Shown here in pieces: positions 53,611 through 64,000 of a stretch of 64,000 nucleotides of DNA. The translations under genes and the position numbers were made by a program. Where the stretch lies: positions 5,704,001 to 5,768,000 of the forward strand of contig OY727097.1 in NCBI GenBank assembly GCA_963402885.1, read 5' to 3'. Below the pieces are notes generated by a model that saw only the letters and a program-made list of their open reading frames with translations, was not told where the DNA came from and did no database searches. This DNA comes from Antedon bifida (lineage: Eukaryota; Echinodermata; Crinoidea; Comatulida; Antedonidae). Positions within the stretch are counted from its first letter, which is position 1, and each line of letters opens with the position of its first letter.

Positions 53611-54795
53611 GGCCAAGCTAACATTAAAAAAAAAAAAAAGAAATAAATACTCAAACATTGTCTGCCAATAGGTTTTTAAAATGTCCTATTCAAAGATTGA
53701 TTTTATTCATCTTCTTTTTTAAATTGTTGTCAACTTTTTTTTATAATATAACACGTAAATTCATAAAGACAAATAAAAAATACAGTTCAGTCAGTATGTT
53801 CAATTCTAACATTAGTTATTCAGCATAGTTTTATTACATACGATAAAAAAAGAAGAATTTAACAGATTTGACATTATTGTAATCATGGACTATACTATTA
53901 ACTATAAAACATTACCATGGAGTGATTACATTAATTTGATATCTACAATAAAAAAAAAATTCTCTAATAAATATCAAAAGCTGTGAGAATTTGTGTGTAA
54001 AATTTTTCATTACGAAAATGCAAGCTTGAAGACGTGGCTCACAAGATTATTTTCTATAATATCCTAAACCTGTTTTGTAATTCTGGTTGAATAGCCTGCA
54101 GTACTATCTAAATGTAATTCTTAATCATAAATTTGTATAACGATGACTCAACTAGTGCATAATATGCTATCCATACATTCTGTTCTCCTCCTCTTATATT
54201 GCATATTGTTACTACACTTGGCAATGGAAAGAATATGGATATGTCATTTCAAAGATGAATCTTTCTCCATTTTTTGCATTAAGAAATCATGTACTCTGCA
54301 AAAACCTGACATCCTTGGGCAGGCCCTCGAGATGGCTTAATATATCCAGTATACAGAAAATGTTGAAGTGTGTATTTGGAATACATTTTGCTACAATATG
54401 AATTTAAAAACCTTGTTGTCTAAAAAATCTGTTTTTGGGAGTGGTTTTGATCATTAGAAGAGTACATTCCTTGAACCCTACAGTACTACAAACTTGCAAA
54501 CATGAACACGTGGAACAAGAAAATACTTTAAGGGGATGGCGGGTGGGCTGTTTATCCTATTTCTCGTTTATGTAGTCTATCCGTGCCTAACTCAATACCA
54601 ACATAAACTGACATTGGCCATAATAACATTGAACATAATACCATTGGACATAATTCATTTAGAATTATATCAGGGATGGCAATCATAGATAAGTAGCAAA
54701 TCTTCAAGTTAGAGTTTACTATATTTAAGGTGGTGAACCGTTAAAGGCTGCCAGAGAGATGAGTGCCCATTTTGCCTACCACTGGATTCGACACC

Positions 54796-55137
54796 TTAAG
54801 GATATATTGTCCCCCTGAAAACAATCATTTTTTAAAATTGTTATTGTTGAATATGCCATTTTAATGTCACATATAGTCTTTCACTTTAACCAAAAATTGA
54901 ACTGAGAAAAAAAATGATTTACCTGAAAAAATTGAAGTTTAGAGCAAAAAAATAGTCAAATGGCTGTAAGCAAATGGGTTTTTAGTTGAATTAACCCGTT
55001 TATTTTGTCATTTTAGTGAAAACATTATTTGTTCAGGTTTTTTTTTCTAAGGAACTTTGTTAAAACTACAAAATGGCCTATTCAAAGTGTGATTATATTA
55101 ATCTTTTTTCATGTTTTGGGAGAGAATACATCTTTAA
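54796..55137. repeat. TIR family H copy ending ~115 bases before the orphan exon
   Basis: TTAAGGATATATTGTCCCCC and, inverted, GAATACATCTTTAA flank GCCATTTTAATGTCACATA and ATGGCCTATTCAAAG. Confidence 0.65.
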
Positions 55138-55253
55138 ATGGATTGAATTAAAAACTATAAGGTAGAATTAGATGGAAGTTTAAATGAGAAAATTTCTAGT
55201 CGGTAAACTGTATTTTTTTAACCTGTTGTTTCTCTTTCTTCTTCTTCGTCTAG

Positions 55254-55379
55254 ATGAACATGGCAAGCGGCAACGCTGTTCTGGGGACCAAGGGCCTGTA
55301 CCAACAGATAGCTTGTGGTGACACCTCCAACGTTACCGTTCTGCTTCAGCGACTTCATAACATTAACATCAAAGATGAG
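55254..55379 (+). CDS. Orphan internal or first coding exon of an unidentified gene
   Basis: A 126-base phase-0 exon is bounded by a strong polypyrimidine acceptor (cttcttcttcgtctag) and a GTAAGA donor. It has markedly higher GC and codon-like composition than the surrounding tens of kilobases. It codes 42 residues including GNAVLGTKGLYQQIACGDTS, then VTVLLQRLHNINIKDE. The helix-turn-helix look of GDTSNVTVLLQRLHNINIKDE resembles part of an ankyrin repeat, but I cannot name the family. The ATG at its first base could be the start codon, or an internal Met after an upstream exon. Partners are not visible in the window and may lie beyond its right edge. Confidence 0.6.
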
Positions 55380-55509
55380 GTAAGAAGAGTTATTCTCCTC
55401 AACAATTTTTTCATCAGCCAGTTTTATTTCATCAGCCAGTTTCATTGTTCAACATTTTCTGTTAATTTGGAACTAGAAATATGATAATAATGCAGTATTA
55501 TTTTGGTGT

Positions 55510-55880
55510 TTTTTTTTTATTCATGCTGTAAAGGGATCATGTCGAAATTATTCTTTTGCAGTTCTACAAATTAGAATAATACCATATGATTTTAGTTTGT
55601 TTCAGCGTAGGAGTTTATGAGTCCGTCTGCCATAAGCAGTGCGTGTAATTACCCAGAATAGTTTGGTAAATAATTGCATTTAAAAAATGTAATTTTATTC
55701 TTTAAGCATTTATATTAAAGGGATCATGGCAAGTATTATTCTACTGCAGTTCTGCAGATCAGAATAATAGCATATCATTTTAAACTTAGGATTCCATCTG
55801 CAATAGTCAATGTGTACTGTACAATTACCCAGAATATTTTGTAAAATAATTGCTTTAAACAAAATGTAGTACTACTGCAG
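55510..55880. repeat. Two-copy tandem duplication, ~190-bp unit
   Basis: AAGGGATCATG...TTATTCT...TGCAGTTCT and AATTACCCAGAATA occur twice, 55,531-55,690 and 55,717-55,880. Confidence 0.75.
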
Positions 55881-56100
55881 TAACTGAAGTAGAATAATTT
55901 TGACATGGTCCCTACAGTACATTGAACCAACGATATGAATAATAATGTGCAACAATTGCTACTGTATCTTTTCAAAAGGCAAAGAATAATTATATTGTGA
56001 TGTGCTGTTCATGAATACATATTTACTGTAGGCCTATTATTACAGTATGTTAGAGCCTTCAAAAAGTGCATGCACACTTATCCGCTGGTAATCACCATTA

Positions 56101-56735
56101 GTTACCAAGGACAAAAATGTTGCCTTTCTCACAATGATTGTCACAATACAAAACATAGAACATTACAGTATTAATGTTTACATATTGTAGTGACCACACA
56201 TAATCTACTGTATTGTGGAAAGGGTTATTATTCTGATTGCTATCCAGTGAGTAAATGTTAAAAAAGGAGGGAGCGGATTTAGTGACAATTACATTATGAA
56301 TTACTTGTTTGCTAGCTACCAACAAAAATGTTGACTTTCTCACAATGATTGTCATAATATCAAACATAGAACATTACAGTATTAATGTTTACATATTGTA
56401 GTGACCACACGTAATCTACTGTATTGTGGAAAGGGTTATTATTCTGATTGATATCCAGTGAGTAAATGTAAAAAAAGGAGGGAGGCGGATTTAGTGACTA
56501 TTACATTATGAATTACTTGTTTGCTAGCTACCAACAAAAATGTTGACTTTCTCACAATGATTGACACAATACAAAACATAGAACATTACAGTATTTATGT
56601 TTGCATTATTGTAGTGACAACATTTATTGTACAGTATTGTATTATGGAAAGAGATTTCTCATTGCTATCTGGTGAGTAAATGTAAAAAAAGGAGTGAGGC
56701 AGATTTACTAAGAATTACACTACAATCAATTACTT
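56101..56735. repeat. Three-copy tandem repeat, ~212-bp unit
   Basis: AATGTTGNCTTTCTCACAAT recurs at 56,116, 56,327 and 56,539. The units also share AACATAGAACATTACAGTAT and AAAAAAGGAGGGAG. The third unit is the most diverged. Confidence 0.9.
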
Positions 56736-57779
56736 GTTACATGTACAATATGGTGATTCTAATCACTGAGTTGAGTTTGAGTTGAAATTTTACATTTTTT
56801 AACCAGATGTGTACAGCTTTTTATCCAACTGTAATTGATGACTAGAGTATTTTGCATAATATTACTCCTGGGATTTCCTCATTTACATACTTCTTTAATA
56901 TTCATCAATTTTCATACTATTAAATTTATTTATTATTTTCTATTTGTTGCTAATAATACAGTATTCAATGATAACCCTATTAAAGGGACACTTTCCTACT
57001 GTTTAAACATATATGAACAAGAGGCAATATATAACAATAATCAACCCCTCTATTTCTATATGTTCCATAAATATACAATTAACATAATTATAAGTTTCTG
57101 TGTGGGATGCATATAATGAAATCCTGTATGAACTGTACAGTATTCCTTACATTTGACATTTGAAGAAATATATTAACTGCGGCCAATTCCTATATCCTAT
57201 TTTAAGCTTTGAAGCTAAGTTTCGCCCAGTGAGACACATCTTTGTATACATGTTGAATACACAATTAGAAAAAAAGGGGGCACTTTTTTGGGTCTTGAAG
57301 ATTTCCCCATAATTGTTCCAGTAAATACATACAGTATAACAAAAAATGTATTCTATTCAACTCAATTCGTCAACCACAGTGTACAGTACTGTACCTTCCC
57401 ACAGTGTGGCAACTGACTTTCCATACACTACTGTATCCTATACGTTGCATAATGTAACTGTTTTATTCAAACTGTCTGCTGTATGCTTTGCACATAAGCT
57501 ATGCGATTATCACCTACTGTATATTCCCTATCTATTATTTAGGATAACTGGTTATTAAAATGACGCATATTTATACTCCGATGATTTCAGTTTGTGCGAT
57601 TTTATTCAACCGGTAAAACCTTACAGCTGTAAACACAATTTCAGACATAATTATAGAAACTGTATTTGCTGGAAAGGTTATTTTATATGACTAAGAATAT
57701 GTCTTACGTTTTCTCATTTCTATGTAGACTAGAATTGTAGATAGCTTGACGTCTGTCTAGAATATAATTTTTTATATTC

Positions 57780-58150
57780 AAAGCTATCCCTGTCATATTC
57801 ATCCTCATCATTATTCAAATCATAATCATAATTATTTTCATCTTACAGAAATACAAATGTAGATAAATTGCTCCGTCTGAAGAATAGTTGGTATATTTCA
57901 AAATCATAATTTGTCTTTATCACTCAGTTGCATTGTTATCAATCATTATCAATTTCATCATTATCAATGATTGTCATCTGTATCATCATTATATGTTTTA
58001 TTAGCATCATCTTTGTAATCATCATCATCTGGTTGATTATATTATCATTGTTATTATCATAAGCTGGCCATCTTTATCACCATGTTTGTCATTATTGTTA
58101 TCTTTTTAAATCATCATCATCATCATCATCATCATTATCATCAACAAAAT
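57780..58150. repeat. (CAT)n/(TCATTA)n-rich low-complexity tract
   Basis: Long run of CATCATCATCATCATCAT (58,105-58,135) in a broader pyrimidine-biased TCAT-rich region. Confidence 0.85.
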
Positions 58151-58984
58151 TGGTGATCATTATTACCATGATTATCATTTTTTTAATAATTGATATATGA
58201 TAATTTGATAATCTGCATTTATTTAAAATGTATATAGTAGAAACATTAGTAGGCCTGTAAATATAATTAAGTTATAAAAAAGGCTACTGTATTCTTTCAT
58301 TCAAATTTAATGTATCCATTTTTCTGGCATTACTGTACATCAGTTCTGTAATTGGTACATGTTTTTAGACTCCTGTGTACACACTATTTCTTTTTACGTA
58401 TTTGCATTAGTAACTATTACAACAGTACCTTGTGTATTAACATAGCCTGGCTGCAATATTCCTTTTATTACCTAGTAAAACCTTGCTGTTTAGAATATCT
58501 AAGGAGAAAACTTTACTTTAGCTAATTGGAAAGTGAGCTGTCATTGATTTATACATTGTAGAATTCGTATTTATTCATGGAATTTTCATTATTTATAGTC
58601 GGAATTAAAATGATTAATACACTTTTTTTTGTATGAAAATATGAAAACATAATAGCAAAATGAATATTATGAAATTGTTCATACGCATTTATATGTGTGT
58701 AGTGTTGAAGCCATTAATTTAATTGCAGGGCTAATAATTATGTTGTTCATGTCAGGCTAGTGTACTTCTGATTTCTCCAAAATGTTTGGCCATGTAGAAT
58801 GCCGTTTTTTCCAAGATAGATGTGTTTTTTAGACAAACTGAACCATAAATTCTCAAGCCATTACACGGTATCATACAGTCAGGTCAGAAAGGTCAAATAT
58901 ACTATTTCTTAGGATGGGTATCAACTAGTAAAATAAGGATAGAATAAAAGATACTGTAATCTTTTTAAAAGGACTATCAGCAAA

Positions 58985-59277
58985 ATTTTATTTAAAAATA
59001 TATTGTCCCTCTATAATTTTTTGTTGAATATGCCATTTTAATGTCACATAATAACTACAGTATTCATTTTGATGAAAAATGTAATCGTTAAACTGTTAAT
59101 TTAAAGCAAAATATAGTCAAATTGTCATTTTTTTTAAAAAAATTTATGAGTGAAATCATTATTTTTGTTCGTTTTGTTTTTCTAAGTGAATAACTAAACA
59201 AATAAAAAATGGCCTATTCAAAATCTGATTTTATTAATCTTCATTTTTCATGTGTTTGGTGAAAAATATATCTTTAA
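58985..59277. repeat. TIR family H copy
   Basis: AATATATTGTCCCTCTA, GCCATTTTAATGTCACATA, ATGGCCTATTCAAA and AAATATATCTTTAA occur in the same order as at 54,796. Confidence 0.65.
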
Positions 59278-60078
59278 TCTATGGATGGTTGTTAAGGACT
59301 GTATTATCAATAGTTTAATGAAGTACCTGATCCATAGTGATACATATACTGTATCTATAGCACAAATATTAACACATTGAAGTTCTATGCTCGCTTTACA
59401 GAATTGATTCATTTTGACATAGCATTTGCACAGCTGTCCGGTTGCATTGGTCGACGCATGTGCTAATTGATGTTGTACGAGTGTTGATAAAAAGTCGCAG
59501 AGATGTCCCATTTATTTATTGACACACGCTCTCTGTGCTTACACAAAACAAAGTGAAAAATCACATCGATAATGTTTAAACTGCATTACAATTAGATGTC
59601 ATTACTGTATTGAACATAAGGCAAGAAAACTCATTAATAACTGGAGGTTATATTAATATAAAATCAAAATAATTATTTATGATAGTTGTACACATTTTTC
59701 AATATTCATAGATTATAAACAATCAATTTGTTATCTTTTCTGAGAAGTAATACTTTGAATATCTAATGAGATTAGATTCAGATTTCATATATCATAGTTC
59801 AATCAAAAGAAGAATAATTTCATAAGATAATTATTGACAAATATGTCAGATAACATTCATAAACAACTCCAACAATTTAAAACTTTCTTATGAAAAAATA
59901 TTATTATTAGTACTGTGTATATTCACCGAGTTACAGTAAGTATGTGAGATACACAAGTATGTCAAACTACATCCATAAATTATCAGCACATGGTCACAGC
60001 ACTTCTCCGCCATATTTCTGATTTTATCTTTCTTGGAAAGGACTTGTAGTCCAGTGTACTCATTTGAATTATATGCAC

Positions 60079-60697
60079 TTAAAGACCCCTTCCCTGCAAT
60101 TTTGGACGTTTTTTGGAAAATAATACATATATATCACTTTAAAAACATTAAACCATGTCATTCCTTGTCTTAAATGTACGTTTTATGGTAAATTATGATA
60201 AAAAGTGAGAAACAATGCACTACCTAAGTAGCTCGCGGCGATCGACCTCTCGTGGACGGTCTTATGCCTAGCCTAGCTAGGCTTAGTTTTGTAGGCCTAG
60301 CTGGTAAACATCGGTAACGTACGAACATCGTACGCTAGCTATATACCTAGCCTGACGTTGTATTGTTGCTGCATTAATTGTCTTTCTATTTTTGCCAGAC
60401 TCCGTTGATACAAATTTTTTCGCTGAAAAGTTAGGAGTCTTCCATTTGTTTTGGCCTCACGATCGATTGAAAAGTGGGCGAATTACAGGTGAAAAACAAA
60501 AATATCAATCCGCGCGCAATGCATTTTGGGATTTATAGCGGGCCGCTATAATTATTAGAATCGACTTATTTTTCACATTTTTAACCGTTTAAAGACGAAA
60601 AAAGTTATCGCAATAGGACCATATAGTATTATTTTTACATTAAATATAGTTTGTGATCTTAAATTAGATCTAAAAAACGTAGGGAAGGGGGCTTTAA
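60079..60697. mobile_element. TTAA-flanked non-autonomous DNA transposon (piggyBac-like MITE)
   Basis: TTAA sits at both boundaries (60,079-60,082 and 60,694-60,697). Just inside are inverted ends AGACCCCTTCCCTGC and, inverted, CGTAGGGAAGGGGGCT. The ~610-base interior is GC-richer than its surroundings and has no long open frame, so it could only move with a transposase supplied elsewhere. TTAA target duplication is the piggyBac signature; superfamily assignment is inference. Confidence 0.65.
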
Positions 60698-61865
60698 CAG
60701 AACCTGGTGCTTCTTGTTGTAGGGGTTACTCCAGTGTTTCAACAATAAGTACTGCTTTGAAATATCAGCTCAGCTTTGTTAAAAGTGGGATGAATGTACA
60801 TTTATTTTTTAAATTCTAAAACAATTTAATAGCCATGTTTATTTACTAAAATTAATTTAATGATAATAATTTATAGGATTATTATTTGCTCTTTTCCCCA
60901 ATAGTTATGAGGCCAAACTAGTCTATCATTCATAATCATAGTGACATTCTTTACCCATGGAGGAAATACTGCTTTACCCCAGCATATAATGTTTAGTATG
61001 TATATGGATGTTATCTTGCTTTTTGCCTAATGTAGTGTGCTAGTGTTAAACTGCCAATCAAGTTAACACCTTTGTGGTCTAGTAAAACATGCCCAATTTT
61101 AATTTGCAAAACAGGGCTAGCATTTTAATACATAGATGAAGAGAAACAATTGTTTTTAAAAACTCTACTGAAGGAACTGCAGTACTTCTAGTTAATTAAT
61201 TCGATTGCTCACTGACTCCCTTGTAATGAATAAATGCCTTAATTGCAGTTTCACAAATCGAATAAGAAAATAAGCCTTTAATCTCTCAAGTCATCTTACA
61301 AGGCAATATTCGTCTGCCGATGGAATACTGTCGTGGTTATATTGAAGATCGAGGGCAAGTATTGCTTTAAGCCTATGGCCTTTCCCCAATTGAAACGTTC
61401 GTCGTTAAGTTAATGAGGTAACCAGAACAGAAGTCGCTAAAACACGTTCTAACTGATTGAAATGAGAACATGTAAATCCTTATTATCAAGAAGTCCCCAT
61501 GTGCCTCATCTAACTAGCTTGATCTGTAAATGCTAACACAGATTAAAAAAAAAACTTGGAAAACAGATCTGTTGCTCTGAGCTGCGACATACGCCCAGGT
61601 TATTACACATCGTTTCAAGATTGAAACTAAACGCGTTTCATTTTATACACATGACCACAACTCTGAAATGATTTTAAATTGTATTGGTGAACAGAATGTC
61701 AGTTTGGCTAAAGTTGTATCTATTCCTTACTTGATATTCACTTAAAGCTGTTGGATTTATTAGAGGCAATGCATTACTGTTATTACTGAGTGATTTTTCA
61801 GCTCGACTGGCACAGACGTGCGTCAGCCGCATTTTTTATACTGATGTGGCTTAATAACATAAAAC

Positions 61866-61952
61866 ATGATGGCGATAAGATGTAACCGTGGTAATGATCA
61901 CCTTAGACAGTACGCGTTCGTTCCCGGTACTTCGCTTTACTGGGCCGCCAAG
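61866..61952 (+). CDS. Candidate alternative first coding exon
   Basis: An ATG (with a second in-frame ATG) opens a 29-codon stretch reading MMAIRCNRGNDHLRQYAFVP, then GTSLYWAAK, ending at a GTAGGC donor in phase 0. Its GC content is well above the flanks, and the phase equals that at the end of the 55,254-55,379 exon. It could therefore be an alternative start for the same gene. No homology is recognised and no TATA box is certain. Confidence 0.3.
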
Positions 61953-62329
61953 GTAGGCAGTCACTCATCAACATTCATATCAATTAGGAAACCTTTTTGT
62001 CATTTTTACTACATTATTATATTTCCAAGTTATGAACTTATTGGTAAACGAAGACAGTTATTAAGTGATTGATACAAAGCTATTTATAATATTAATGGTC
62101 TGCTAGACTTAATCTTACTCTCGTTCTAGTAGAGAACTATGATGTGTTATTCTTTCAGTTCTAATCCATTTCTCTTTTTCAAATTTCTTAAATGGATGAC
62201 CAAGATTATTAAAGTATCATTTTGAATCTTCAAAGAGAGAAAAGTATTTGGTTATCGCTGATTTTTTACATATTTTTTGTTGGTATAATTATAATTTTGA
62301 TTAAAACACCCAAAAGTATTTAACTCCAG

Positions 62330-62750
62330 TTAAGAAAAGAAAGAATATATATTTGAACACTACAGCCAACCACCATTAATTTTGTTGCGTCCAGAAGGTG
62401 GTGTCCCCTTGATAGATGTTCTACTGTTTTATTATGGTACTGTATGTGCACAATTTGACATAATTGTTGGATATTAGACATTGATGTTTCCACTTGAAGA
62501 ATAAATACTACTTTGAACAGTCTTGTTCCTGTTACCAAATACCTTTGAGACATCCCTATTAAGGGGGAAACATTTCTATGAAAGGAAAGGTGGGCAATAT
62601 GTTTTATAATTCTATGGCTAATCCCTGACACAAATTTCTTATTAATAGAGGATGGGACATTAATGTTTCCAATTCATATAATACTACTTTGAGCAGTCTT
62701 GTGTCTAACATCCCCATTAAGGAGACACTTTGTCCTTAATAGGAAGTCTA
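62330..62750. repeat. Family D (CCTATTAAGGGG) repeat cluster
   Basis: GGTGTCCCCTTGATAG...TTCTACTG, CATCCCTATTAAGGGGGAAA and CATCCCCATTAAGGAGACAC...AATAGGAAGTCTACTGTA are successive diverged units. Confidence 0.7.
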
Positions 62751-63479
62751 CTGTAAACAACCTTATTATTTTATTAAGAACAGCAAAAAATAAAATAAAA
62801 GTTATTATTAAAGTTTGGTATATTTCAAGCATATTTCTAGATCAATACATTTATATATTCTGTAATAATATGATATTTCATGTGGCAAGATTATTCACAC
62901 ATTTTTTTTTTAAATTTTACTTTGCATCAAAATATGTAATTAGAATTTATAGATATTAGTATTGTATGACAAATGTTAGATCTAAAAAGCAGTACCATCT
63001 TTGGAAATGTCAATGTTAAAAGGTAGGCCTTCTGAAATGCTATGGGGAAAAGTCGACGGAATAGCAGAGTTGTTTCAAATTTGTTTTGACTTTCTGTTTT
63101 CGAAAATTGATGCTAATATGTTTAATTTATAAAAATAATAGTAATGTTAGCATAACAGTATTTAAATGTAATTTCAATAAGTAATTAGGGGGCACGGTCC
63201 GCAGATGGGCCAATATCCAATAGGGATGCTCGGTTATACAAAAACATGTTTGGTTTGTAACAGATTGGAATTAATTTGTTGACGTAAAAATATATATACA
63301 CATTTAATATAAATCTAGTGAAATGATATTTAAATAAAATTAGCATAATACAATTATTGATTAAAAAATGTGAATATTGAATTCAACATAATATTCAAAA
63401 ATGTACATTTTATTATCATTTTATCATATTGAAACAACACATTTTATTCATCCAATTCTTATGTAAATTCTTGTGTCAA

Positions 63480-63680
63480 AAGCATTATAAATGTCTGGCC
63501 GTTAGATCTTACAGAAGCTCCCGTCTAATTGGTCGGTGATGATTGCCGAGTTATTTTTACGCATATTCTTACACCTGTGATAGACGACTGTCAACTCACT
63601 AATGACCAGGTGAAAGTTTAATTAATTCATGAATAAATTAAACAGTTCAGTGATTTGCATGTTCAGTGTAACACTTCAGA
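63480..63680. promoter_or_regulatory. Candidate enhancer-like island
   Basis: A non-repetitive ~200-base stretch in AT-rich DNA holds an inverted CCAAT (TAATTGG), two E-box-like CACCTG/CAGGTG, TAATTAATTCATGAATAAATTA-type homeodomain sites and an octamer ATTTGCAT. The role is inferred from motif clustering only. Confidence 0.25.
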
Positions 63681-64000
63681 TTCAAATCTAATTTATGAAT
63701 TAAAAATTAAGAAAAAAAATTCTACTTTCTACTAAATATTTAATTAAGTTAAATGTCAAAAAATATTTTGTCATTAATAATAATAATTAATTAATTTTAG
63801 AAATATCTCTGGAAACAAATTTGATTTAACCTCTAATTATTAGTAAATAAATACTTTAATTTACAATTAAATACAATAAGAATTTCATTTCTCAGTTTAC
63901 TCATGGAGAAATAAGTTAGGAAGGAGTAACATCGAGAATACATCAAACGAATAGGCCACCCCGCCGCTAATTGGATTATCTGACTGTTACGTAACATTTA

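Larger units (their letters stand above)
38761..55253. other. Long non-coding block, probable 5' region or intron of the gene containing the 55,254 exon
   Basis: It is AT-rich with many (CAG)TACTGTA-type low-complexity words, six copies of the common TIR element (one of them degenerate), a SINE, an 84-bp satellite and several local tandem duplications. Higher-complexity islands stand out at 38,770-38,980, 43,660-44,000 and 49,180-49,440. Small exon-like segments are noted among the findings. No open frame shows protein-like composition. Confidence 0.5.
55380..61865. other. Intron-like non-coding block downstream of the orphan exon
   Basis: It contains a two-copy duplication (55,510-55,880), a three-copy ~212-bp tandem repeat (56,101-56,735), a TTAA-flanked TIR element (60,079-60,697), a TIR-element copy at 58,985-59,277 and a (CAT)n-rich tract near 57,780-58,150. 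Non-repetitive islands at 59,430-59,580 and 61,190-61,690 could be regulatory. I see no convincing coding exon. Confidence 0.5.
61953..64000. other. Non-coding right end of the window
   Basis: AT-rich sequence with CCTATTAAGGGGACACTTT-family repeats at about 62,330-62,750. A compact non-repetitive island lies at 63,480-63,680 with clustered transcription-factor-like motifs. No supported exon is seen. Confidence 0.45.

Noticed and set aside
62320..62631. 103-codon minus-strand frame
   Set aside because: It overlaps family D repeat units and shows no protein-like features.

Overview
The window is animal nuclear DNA. Genes are split by many spliceosomal introns, the sequence is AT-rich, and short terminal-inverted-repeat (TIR) elements, tRNA-derived SINEs and LINE tails are dense. 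The proteins are typical bilaterian ones. Small introns, a short RFXAP-like protein and the repeat profile suggest a marine invertebrate deuterostome, perhaps an echinoderm. The species assignment is inference only.

Left part (1-32 kb) is gene-dense. From 1 to 13,887 (+) run the last 23 coding exons of a MYCBP2/PHR1 (Highwire/RPM-1) giant E3 ubiquitin ligase, through its DOC domain, B-box-like finger, RING and tandem-cysteine domain to the stop. From 17,336 to 23,857 (+) lies histidyl-tRNA synthetase (HARS), with two alternative first exons that appear to give cytosolic and mitochondrial forms. On the minus strand, 25,001-25,987, is a four-exon ANAPC15 (anaphase-promoting complex subunit). 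About 240 bp away and divergent is PPME1 (protein phosphatase methylesterase 1), 26,229-31,989 (+). HARS and PPME1 each carry a minor-class (U12-type) intron.

Right part (32-64 kb) is gene-poor. It holds a three-exon RFXAP-like gene (minus, 34,081-35,256), convergent with PPME1. After it come almost 29 kb of AT-rich DNA with one convincing but unidentified coding exon (55,254-55,379 +) and one weaker candidate first exon (61,866-61,952 +). This block looks like the 5' region and long introns of one gene running off the right edge, with islands of higher-complexity sequence that could be enhancers.

Repeats: one palindromic TIR family (ends AGCTCTGTCTACAC / GTGTAGACAGAGCT) occurs about 17 times. 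At least six other TIR families, tRNA-Gly-like and tRNA-Leu/Ser-like SINEs, two 5'-truncated LINE tails, a 22-bp minisatellite, an 84-bp satellite with alternating variants, and several 2-4 copy tandem duplications are also present. Functionally the genes are housekeeping: ubiquitin ligation (MYCBP2, ANAPC15), translation (HARS), PP2A regulation (PPME1) and transcription (RFXAP-like). I see no operon-like functional linkage beyond the shared ANAPC15/PPME1 promoter interval.
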